Below are positions 7,008-12,732 of a DNA stretch of 12,732 nucleotides, in pieces (position 1 is the first letter of the stretch; every line of letters starts with the position of its first letter). The notes beneath the pieces were generated by a model that searched no databases, was not told the origin of the DNA, and saw only the letters and a program-made list of their open reading frames with translations. Position numbers and translations under genes: made by a program. The stretch is from JAMZMI01 sp047632435 (GTDB lineage Bacteria > Bacteroidota > Bacteroidia > Cytophagales > Cyclobacteriaceae), in assembly GCA_047632435.1 (NCBI GenBank), contig JBLICU010000094.1:1-12732 (forward strand). Direction: 5' to 3'.

Positions 7008-8990
7008 ATGAAAAGACTACTTCCACTTATGGTGTTGTTTGCGCTGCATTCTTCTCTTTCAGCACAATACTTACCGCCAGTATACAATCAATTTTTTATG
7101 AATCCGTATATCTATAACCCGGCTTACGCAGGAGTAGAAGGTCATACGGTTTTATTTGCCATGTACAAGAGTCAATGGAGTCAAATCAATGGAGCCCCAA
7201 CACAAATACATGCAAATTTTCATGTACCACTTAAAGGAGGAATCGCTTTTGGAGCCCTCGCTTATAATGAATCTATTGGGCCATTGACTACCAGTGGAGG
7301 TAAAGTGACCGGAGGTTATCTAGTTACTTTAGATAGAGAACATTTTCTTCGTTTCGGAATGTCCATAGGTGCTGGCAACACTATGGTGGATCAAACTTTC
7401 ATTGATGACCCCAATGATCCGGCTTATAGCAATATAACTCAAACAGGAAGCTTTCTTATTGGTGATCTTGGTGTGGCTTATCATTTTGGCCATTTCAATG
7501 TTGGTGTGGCTTTGCCATCTTTATTTAGCAACACTTTCCCAAAGGCTGAGGGATTAGCTCCCATTAATTTCAAGCCTACTGATAACATCTTATTTAAGAC
7601 CAACTTCAGAGGACACATCAACAACAACATAGCGGTTGAACCACACCTTATATATAGGTACAATAAATACCTGCCTAATCAATATGAGGCAACTATGATT
7701 CTTCACATATACCATTTGGTTTGGGTTGGTGGATCCTATCGGCAACATGCAGGGGTAGTTGGCCTTTTGGGTGCCAAGGTCAAAGAGAAAATGGGTATTG
7801 GCTATTCCTTTGAATTCGGAAATGGTAAATATTCAAGTCAATTGGGTACATCGCATGAAATACATATCGGATATCATCTGGGGTCAAAGAAAGATCATGC
7901 GGAGCATGTTTCCTCGTTTATTAAAAGCCACCAACTAGATGCTGCCCAAAGAGCAAAGCAGGCAGAATTAGAAAGACAAAAGAAACTACAGGAGCTGAGA
8001 GAAAGCAGAGAAGCTGCAAAAGCCAGCGCTGATGAAGATGCCTTGGGTATATTGGGTAAACCTGTGGTAGCGGAAGTAAAAGAGAAACCCAAAAACACAT
8101 GGAATTACGAACGTGAAGAAACGCTCGTTGAGCGAGTCAATGAATTTGGAGAAACCGAAAAAGGAATCAAATTTGACAGAATCAATGAGAATGGTGAAAA
8201 GGAAGTAGTATTTAGTTGGTTACCGCCACCGCCACCAGGAGCTACAAGTGAGCAATATCAGATTGCCAACCCAGCAGAGCCACCTGCAGAAAGAATCAGT
8301 GCAAATGGAACCAAAGAAATTGGTGTAAAATGGATCAGAACAATTGATGGTGGTCAAAAAGAAATGTTGATAGTTTGGGATCCCATTTTGTCCGAAACTC
8401 AGGCCGCAGAAATTGATCATAACCCAACCCAAACCAAATTGGGTCTAGGTGCTGCTTCCATAGTGATCAATGCCGTAAAAGCTCCTCCTATAGCTGAAAC
8501 TCCAGTTGAAGTGGTAGCTGAAGTAATCAAAGAAGAACCTATAAAAGAAGTTCCTGTGGAAGAGCCTGTAAAAGAGATTCCTATAAAACAAGAACCTATT
8601 GTAGAGCAACCGGTCATACTTCCACCTCCAGTTCAGGTTGAGGAAAAAATAATTGTAACTGAACCAACCAACGATATCAGGACACATGAGGAACTGGCAA
8701 AGGCGGAAGATCATCTTGTAGTTAAAAGGGGTGGTCATATGCTTGAATTGCCAGTGGGCAACTATGTAGTGGCCGGAGCTTTTGGAAGCTTCCAACATGC
8801 GGAAGACTTTAGCGACACATTATTTGAAAGGGGTTTCCATGATACTAGATTAGGTTACCTCAGTGAACGCGGATATTATTATGTAGTGATTTATCAATCC
8901 AATGATTTGAAATCAGCATATGGTCAAAAAAACAAGGTGAAAACTTTAAATGGCTTGTCTAAAGTTTGGGTTTTAAAGGTGAATGAATAA
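7008..8990 (+). CDS. PorP/SprF-family T9SS outer-membrane protein with C-terminal SPOR domain
   Basis: The product has 660 residues. A signal peptide spans 1-19, cleaved before Gln20. Residues 20-292 are a PorP/SprF-type domain, with the hallmark opening PVYNQFFMNPYIYNPAYAG at 24-42, SQWSQINGAPTQIHANFHVP at 55-74 and a barrel-like strand pattern to HIGYHLGSK. A charged helix, probably a coiled coil, covers about 305-345. Four copies of a 15-residue repeat lie at 376-458, then a Pro/Glu/Val-rich linker at about 493-555. A SPOR domain, which binds denuded peptidoglycan glycan strands, lies at about 583-658 (NYVVAGAFGSFQHAEDF, YYYVVIY, KVWVLKV). Usual PorP/SprF proteins end soon after the barrel, near 300-350 residues, so the tail is an extra periplasmic arm. 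SprF is known to be needed for secretion and anchoring of the type B CTD adhesin SprB; the next gene carries just such a domain and overlaps by one base. Function as its dedicated partner is a well-supported inference. Confidence 0.94.
   Translation: MKRLLPLMVLFALHSSLSAQYLPPVYNQFFMNPYIYNPAYAGVEGHTVLFAMYKSQWSQINGAPTQIHANFHVPLKGGIAFGALAYNESIGPLTTSGGKVTGGYLVTLDREHFLRFGMSIGAGNTMVDQTFIDDPNDPAYSNITQTGSFLIGDLGVAYHFGHFNVGVALPSLFSNTFPKAEGLAPINFKPTDNILFKTNFRGHINNNIAVEPHLIYRYNKYLPNQYEATMILHIYHLVWVGGSYRQHAGVVGLLGAKVKEKMGIGYSFEFGNGKYSSQLGTSHEIHIGYHLGSKKDHAEHVSSFIKSHQLDAAQRAKQAELERQKKLQELRESREAAKASADEDALGILGKPVVAEVKEKPKNTWNYEREETLVERVNEFGETEKGIKFDRINENGEKEVVFSWLPPPPPGATSEQYQIANPAEPPAERISANGTKEIGVKWIRTIDGGQKEMLIVWDPILSETQAAEIDHNPTQTKLGLGAASIVINAVKAPPIAETPVEVVAEVIKEEPIKEVPVEEPVKEIPIKQEPIVEQPVILPPPVQVEEKIIVTEPTNDIRTHEELAKAEDHLVVKRGGHMLELPVGNYVVAGAFGSFQHAEDFSDTLFERGFHDTRLGYLSERGYYYVVIYQSNDLKSAYGQKNKVKTLNGLSKVWVLKVNE
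8133..8381 (+). repeat. Four 15-residue repeats in the PorP-like protein
   Basis: Two 33-residue blocks, at residues 375-407 and 428-460, align without gaps with 12 identities by eye. Each block is itself two 15-residue units beginning at Arg376, Arg391, Arg429 and Arg444. The shared pattern is R-x4-G-x2-E, followed by alternating hydrophobic residues and, in the second unit of each pair, a Trp. The first two units are closest (RVNEFGETE and RINENGEKE). The spacer between the pairs holds a five-proline run. The alternating pattern suggests beta hairpins; I do not recognise a named family. Confidence 0.7.
8532..8585 (+). repeat. Nine-residue tandem repeat in the Pro/Glu linker
   Basis: Residues 509-517 (EEPIKEVPV) and 518-526 (EEPVKEIPI) are a direct 27-base tandem duplication, followed by a degenerate third copy (KQEPIVEQPV). 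It forms part of an extended Pro/Glu/Val linker of the kind used to span the periplasm between an outer-membrane domain and a peptidoglycan-binding domain. Confidence 0.75.
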
Positions 8991-11900
8991 TGAAAATCAG
9001 AGGTTTAATCATTTTTGCGGGATCATTGATATTAACCATTCAAACTCTGGCTCAACAACGCCCTTTTGTAAATTCGCTAAGTAAATACAGTGCGCCGGCT
9101 GGAGAAGTAATAACCATCAATGGCTCCAATTTTGTAGCGAACTCTCAGATGAATTTTGGGGCTGGAAAAGCCAGTTTCACTTTTAAATCATCCACTCAAC
9201 TGGAGGTCACTGTACCAACCAATGCAGTATATGCTCCAGTAACAGTCACTAATCTTGACAATGGACTATCTGGAAGCTCTTCGAGGTTTTTTACTTTGAG
9301 TTTTGGAGGGAGTGATTTGAATGCAAGTGATTTTGATGTAGATGATCTATTTGAATTTGGAGAAACGGGGCAAAAACTAATTTGGGATGTATGTTTGTGT
9401 GATTTAGATGAAGACAATAAGCTTGACGCAGTTACTACACATAGAGAAACTTCAGGGGTAAAAGTTTATAGAAATAATAGTACTTTAACTTCGACCGTTT
9501 TTAATGAAAACACCACACTCACGGCCCCTACTGATTTTAGCAATATTATCTTATGCCAAGATTTGGATGGTGATGGTAAAAAGGATTTGATCTTTTCTTC
9601 TGTATTAACAGGTGTTTTTAGTATTAAATATTATCGAAATAACTCAACCCCAGGAGTTATCAACATGGTTGAAGTTTCCACATTCTCTCTCCCAAAGAAT
9701 TCAGCCAATGATAATAGAAGCTCAAACAGGATACAACTGGCAGATATTGACGGAGATGGTAAGATTGACTTGGTAGTTGGTAGTGATACAAATATTGATA
9801 ACCCGATTGATGCGAAGGCTTTTATTTATTTAAATACAAGTACAATTGGAAATATTTCATTTATCTCTGCTTCAACGGAAATTACCATACCTGATGGTTC
9901 TAAATCGGCACTTGTCGAAGTTGGTGACTTGAATGGAAATGGTAAACCTGATTTAGTGGTGACTGCCAATGGAACCGGATCAATATATCTCTACAAAAAT
10001 AAGAGTCTTCCAGGTACAGTTATGTTTGCTGATGCAGTCACTTTCAATAGCCAAGCTGCAAGAGAAAATATCAAAATTATCGACTTAAATAATGATGGAT
10101 TAGGCGATTTGGTTCACGCAAATGAAGCGAATAATAACATCGTTATCTATAGCAATAATACAATTGATGAAACTGGAGATATTAGTTTCGTCCAAACAAA
10201 AACTATCTCAATATCTAGTGCTTATGGCATTGATGCTGGAGATTTGAACGGGGATGGCTTGGTTGACTTAGCCATATCTACTTTGGTCAATAATGGAATT
10301 AAAGTCATTGAAAATACAACTTCAAATGGTGTAATAGATTTTGCAACACCTGTTTCCATTGAAGTCCCGAAAAACCCAAACAGCTCTCAGAAGGCCGTTA
10401 GAAATATTAAAATATCTGATGTAAATGGTGACTCGAAACCAGATTTAGTTTTTGCTTTAAATAGTCAAACTCAACAAGATGGAATTTTCTCAGTAATCAC
10501 CAACCGCAACTGCCTCTCCCCTTCCATTACACCCGAAAGTTTATCCTTCTGCTATGATATCCCATTCAGTCTGACCGCTCCAAAAGCATTTGGAGTGGGT
10601 TATACATGGGAAGCCACCAATGCTGCTGGTGCGAGTTTTGTGACGAATGGAGAATTAGTAGATGTGACCATACCGAGCGGCAATCCAAACCCTGTTTCCA
10701 TTAAACTTACTATGACTTCAAATGATGGCAATTGTGTTGATGTGGTTACGCAAAATTTTTCAGTTCAGAATGGCACAGAATCCACAACCCCTGTGATAAA
10801 TAACAGTGCCGCCGGAACGATATGCGGAGGTGATGATTTCACCTTATCTACTCCTACCACAGGCGCGGCTTATCTGTGGGTATTGCCAGATGGATCTGAA
10901 TTGACAGCTAGCCAAATTGTCGTTACCGGAGCATCTGATGCTAATGCTGGGATTTATTCCTTGCGCATCCAGGAAGCTGGGAAATGTTATGGAGATGCGG
11001 GAGTTATTAATGTAGCCATTGATAGCCCGCCAAGTTTAAGTATTGTGAATCAGGATAGCAAAGACAATTTCTGTGCTGTTGGTGACAATGTCACACTGGA
11101 AGTACCCGAATACCCTGGATTTTCACTGAAATGGTTCAAAAATGGAGTAGATGCCACAACTACCACAAAGTCATTAATCACAACCACATCAGGAGTCTTT
11201 ACCGTAGATGTCATATCTGATGCAACAGGCTGTGCTACATCGAGTGATTCATATGAAGTATTTGCAATAATTCCACCTTCGGCAATGTTTAATGCAGGTG
11301 CAGAAATATGTGTGGATCTCCCTTTGGCTTTCGAAGGAACATCCACAGGGGAAACAGGTTTCGCGATGACGCATACATGGGATTTTGGTGATGGAAATTC
11401 GGCAACTGGATTGAACGTCTCCCATACCTTTACGACAGCCAATACATTTACAGTTATGTTAACATCATCGTATGACGATGTTGATATTTGTTCTGATATA
11501 ATGTCTATGGATGTAGTTGTTTCTGCTGTACCAGTTCTGACGTTTACATTGCCTGATGGTTCGACCGATAAATGTCCAAGTGATAGCGTAAAATTGGAGC
11601 TTCCACAAGGATTTCAATCCTATTTATGGTCATCTGGGGATACAGATTTCTTTACATACGCCAAAACAGCTTCTGATCAAAGTTCAGTTGAAATATCTGC
11701 TGAGGTCGTGACAGCTATTGGATGTAGTGTAAGCATTGATGTATTAACGATTAGTAATTACGCTAATTCAGGTATAACTATAACTGCAGATGGATTCACA
11801 AATAACAATGACACCATTTCACTTGAATCGGGCATCAAATCTGTAACACTCAATGCATCAACTACTGGTGGAACTAATTATATGTGGGGTGCCAATGATC

Positions 11901-12310
11901 TAAATATTTTGAGCGAAACCACAGGCGAAACAACCGAAGTTTTCCCTAAAGAGGCATTCACAACAATTACTGCAACTGCAACTGATGTAAATAGCTGTAC
12001 AGAATCTCAAATCATAGTCATTGAGAAGCCCGGCCTCCAAGCCAGAAGAGCCTTTTCACCAAATAACGATGGACTGAATGAGTGCTGGGAAATCATCAAC
12101 TCTGAAGATCAAGCGGGCTGCACCGTTTATATATTTGATACCCGAGGTAGCCAGGTTTTCTCTGGAAATTCACCATTTACTGATAATTGTGTTTGGAATG
12201 GCAAAGTCAATGGGACAGGCGGTGATGTGCCAGAAGGAATTTATTTTTTTGTATTAAAATGTGACGACAATTCCTCCAGTCAAACAGGCACTATTTTACT
12301 CGCCCATTAA
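8990..12310 (+). CDS. Secreted T9SS type B protein with TIG domain, seven VCBS/FG-GAP repeats and PKD/Ig domains
   Basis: The product has 1106 residues and its ATG overlaps the stop of the PorP-like gene (TAATG). A signal peptide covers 1-21 (cleavage likely before Gln22 or Gln23). Residues 24-104 are an IPT/TIG immunoglobulin-like domain (SAPAGEVITINGSNF). Residues 130-500 hold seven FG-GAP/VCBS units with Asp-rich calcium loops. Residues 506-1013 are Ig-like and PKD-like modules; the clearest PKD is at 763-846 with THTWDFGDGNSATG and SHTFTTANTFTVML. Residues 1017-1106 are the gliding-motility-associated C-terminal domain (AFSPNNDGLNECWEI, VYIFDTRGSQVF, WNGKVNG, VPEGIYFFVLKC), the type B sorting signal. 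It is therefore predicted to cross the outer membrane by T9SS and stay on or leave the cell surface. The ligand is unknown; adhesion is the usual role of such architectures and is inference. Cysteine pairs in the Ig modules fit an extracellular location. Confidence 0.95.
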   Translation: MKIRGLIIFAGSLILTIQTLAQQRPFVNSLSKYSAPAGEVITINGSNFVANSQMNFGAGKASFTFKSSTQLEVTVPTNAVYAPVTVTNLDNGLSGSSSRFFTLSFGGSDLNASDFDVDDLFEFGETGQKLIWDVCLCDLDEDNKLDAVTTHRETSGVKVYRNNSTLTSTVFNENTTLTAPTDFSNIILCQDLDGDGKKDLIFSSVLTGVFSIKYYRNNSTPGVINMVEVSTFSLPKNSANDNRSSNRIQLADIDGDGKIDLVVGSDTNIDNPIDAKAFIYLNTSTIGNISFISASTEITIPDGSKSALVEVGDLNGNGKPDLVVTANGTGSIYLYKNKSLPGTVMFADAVTFNSQAARENIKIIDLNNDGLGDLVHANEANNNIVIYSNNTIDETGDISFVQTKTISISSAYGIDAGDLNGDGLVDLAISTLVNNGIKVIENTTSNGVIDFATPVSIEVPKNPNSSQKAVRNIKISDVNGDSKPDLVFALNSQTQQDGIFSVITNRNCLSPSITPESLSFCYDIPFSLTAPKAFGVGYTWEATNAAGASFVTNGELVDVTIPSGNPNPVSIKLTMTSNDGNCVDVVTQNFSVQNGTESTTPVINNSAAGTICGGDDFTLSTPTTGAAYLWVLPDGSELTASQIVVTGASDANAGIYSLRIQEAGKCYGDAGVINVAIDSPPSLSIVNQDSKDNFCAVGDNVTLEVPEYPGFSLKWFKNGVDATTTTKSLITTTSGVFTVDVISDATGCATSSDSYEVFAIIPPSAMFNAGAEICVDLPLAFEGTSTGETGFAMTHTWDFGDGNSATGLNVSHTFTTANTFTVMLTSSYDDVDICSDIMSMDVVVSAVPVLTFTLPDGSTDKCPSDSVKLELPQGFQSYLWSSGDTDFFTYAKTASDQSSVEISAEVVTAIGCSVSIDVLTISNYANSGITITADGFTNNNDTISLESGIKSVTLNASTTGGTNYMWGANDLNILSETTGETTEVFPKEAFTTITATATDVNSCTESQIIVIEKPGLQARRAFSPNNDGLNECWEIINSEDQAGCTVYIFDTRGSQVFSGNSPFTDNCVWNGKVNGTGGDVPEGIYFFVLKCDDNSSSQTGTILLAH
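9401..10453 (+). repeat. Seven FG-GAP/VCBS calcium-loop repeats
   Basis: Loops of the form D-h-[DN]-x-[DN]-x-x-x-D-h-h occur at residues 138 (DLDEDNKLDAV), 191 (DLDGDGKKDLI), 252 (DIDGDGKIDLV), 313 (DLNGNGKPDLV), 365 (DLNNDGLGDLV), 418 (DLNGDGLVDLA) and 477 (DVNGDSKPDLV). The spacing is 52-61 residues, matching one propeller blade each. Seven regularly spaced copies fit a complete integrin-alpha-like seven-bladed beta propeller. Confidence 0.9.
12038..12307 (+). other. Type B T9SS C-terminal sorting domain (part of the preceding gene)
   Basis: The last 90 residues begin at LQARRAFSPNNDGLNE, the characteristic start of the gliding-motility-associated CTD, and end with TGTILLAH. Three cysteines in this domain (residues 1032, 1044 and 1067) plus Cys1091 could form two disulfides, which is more than most type B domains I know. 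Confidence 0.9.
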
Positions 12311-12451
12311 CAATTTCCCAATCATAGTAATATCATAATTCAAATACGTTATTTCATTATTCTTAGATATTTTTCTTGATTAAATTATACTATTTATCCT
12401 TTAAATACTGTTTGAAATTTCACTTAATTTTTCAATCAGAAGCTGATACCT

Positions 12452-12481
12452 TTTGATTTTCAGTGGGTTTTAGTACCTTTC
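12452..12481 (+). promoter_or_regulatory. Bacteroidota-type promoter candidate for the last gene
   Basis: TTTG at 12452-12455 is followed after 18 bases by TACCTTTC at 12474-12481, a seven-of-eight match to the Bacteroidota -7 element TAnnTTTG, with the expected -33 element upstream. It would start transcription near 12488, about 55 bases before the ATG at 12543. Confidence 0.45.
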
Positions 12482-12484
12482 CCT

Positions 12485-12503
12485 ATGGGTTACTTGAACC
12501 CAT
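12485..12503. promoter_or_regulatory. Palindrome over the predicted transcription start, possible operator
   Basis: ATGGGTT (12485-12491) and AACCCAT (12497-12503) are perfect 7-bp inverted arms around a five-base spacer. The site begins three bases after the candidate -7 element and covers the predicted start of transcription, where a repressor would act. It could also form a hairpin at the RNA 5' end. Confidence 0.4.
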
Positions 12504-12542
12504 GTCCGTGTATCTACCAATGCATACATCACCAATTTCGTT

Positions 12543-12732
12543 ATGACAAGCAATTTTATCAAGTTTCTATCCCTATCTGTCTTTACTTGTTCGACTTTGG
12601 CTACCGCGTTTGGCCAAGAAATTTGTAATGATGGAGTAGACAATAACAATGATGGTTACATAGACTGCTATGACGAACTTTGCGCCAATACAGCGGACTG
12701 TTCTGACTTCTATTTAGGCAACTCTGTAGTCT
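12543..12732 (+). CDS. Secreted Cys/Asp-rich surface protein, N-terminal part (runs off the window)
   Basis: An open frame of 63 codons starts at ATG 12543-12545 and is still open at the window end. Residues 1-24 are a signal peptide (FIKFLSLSVFTCSTLATAFG, cleavage before Gln25). The mature protein starts with a Cys-framed calcium-loop motif: Cys28, NDGVDNNNDGYID at 29-41, Cys42, YDELC ending at Cys47, then Cys53. The pattern C-x-D-G-x-D-[ND]-[ND]-x-D-G-x-x-D-C is common at the start of large secreted Bacteroidota proteins, many with FG-GAP repeats and a type B sorting domain; that the missing part is like this is inference from family and context. It follows the T9SS unit on the same strand but has its own promoter candidate. 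Confidence 0.85.
   Translation, partial: MTSNFIKFLSLSVFTCSTLATAFGQEICNDGVDNNNDGYIDCYDELCANTADCSDFYLGNSVV

Larger units (their letters stand above)
12311..12542 (+). promoter_or_regulatory. Intergenic region before the last gene
   Basis: This 232-bp AT-rich spacer shows no clear intrinsic terminator for the upstream gene and no reading frame that looks real. Its 3' half holds the promoter-like pair and palindrome listed separately. Confidence 0.5.

Noticed and set aside
8445..8798. A 117-codon open frame on the minus strand inside the PorP-like gene
   Set aside because: It lies opposite the Pro/Glu linker and SPOR domain; its Tyr/Phe/Asn-rich composition is the mirror of the repetitive coding strand, with no recognisable domain.
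11050..11442. A 130-codon open frame on the minus strand inside the type B protein gene
   Set aside because: It is antisense to clear Ig/PKD-like domains and has no domain or start signal of its own.
1..12732. tRNA, rRNA, CRISPR arrays, insertion sequences or integrase genes
   Set aside because: No cloverleaf, regular direct-repeat array, transposase motif or terminal inverted repeats were recognised; the spacers are all short.

Overview
The window looks like a chromosomal segment of a member of the Bacteroidota, probably a marine-type Cytophagales bacterium. The evidence is low GC, AT-rich spacers, signal peptides ending in A-Q or G-Q, a PorP/SprF-family protein, and a secreted protein with the gliding-motility-associated (type B) C-terminal sorting domain of the type IX secretion system (T9SS). 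The taxonomic placement below phylum is inference.

Left part, minus strand (6796 down to 1). Transcription runs right to left. First comes a 263-residue outer-membrane beta-barrel protein of PorT-like type (6005-6796), followed by a hairpin. Then comes a probable three-gene operon. Its first gene encodes a 1088-residue membrane protein fusing a 12-helix MFS/nucleotide-translocase-like transporter, HEAT-like repeats and a C-terminal cyclic-nucleotide-binding fold (2565-5831). The second encodes a 500-residue protein made of three TIR-like Rossmann domains in a row (984-2486). The third is the N-terminal 327 codons of an nSTAND1-type P-loop ATPase (1-982), starting one base after the preceding stop and running off the window. 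TIR-like plus STAND modules are typical of bacterial immunity or conflict signalling. The transporter/HEAT/cNMP-fold partner is the unusual element and makes this the best candidate for an under-described system.

Right part, plus strand (7008 to the end). A 211-bp divergent spacer carrying TAGAT/ATCTA operator-like half-sites precedes a two-gene T9SS unit. Its first gene encodes a PorP/SprF-family outer-membrane protein extended by a coiled coil, four copies of a 15-residue repeat, a Pro/Glu linker and a C-terminal SPOR domain (7008-8990). The second overlaps it by one base and encodes a 1106-residue secreted protein with a TIG domain, seven FG-GAP/VCBS calcium loops (a likely seven-bladed propeller), Ig/PKD-like domains and a type B sorting domain (8990-12310). 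The PorP-like protein is the expected secretion or anchoring partner of the second protein. After a 232-bp spacer with a plausible Bacteroidota promoter overlapping a palindrome, a third secreted protein with a Cys/Asp-rich calcium-loop motif begins at 12543 and is cut by the window edge.

No tRNA, rRNA, CRISPR array, insertion sequence or integrase was seen. No gene-free stretch exceeds about 235 bases.
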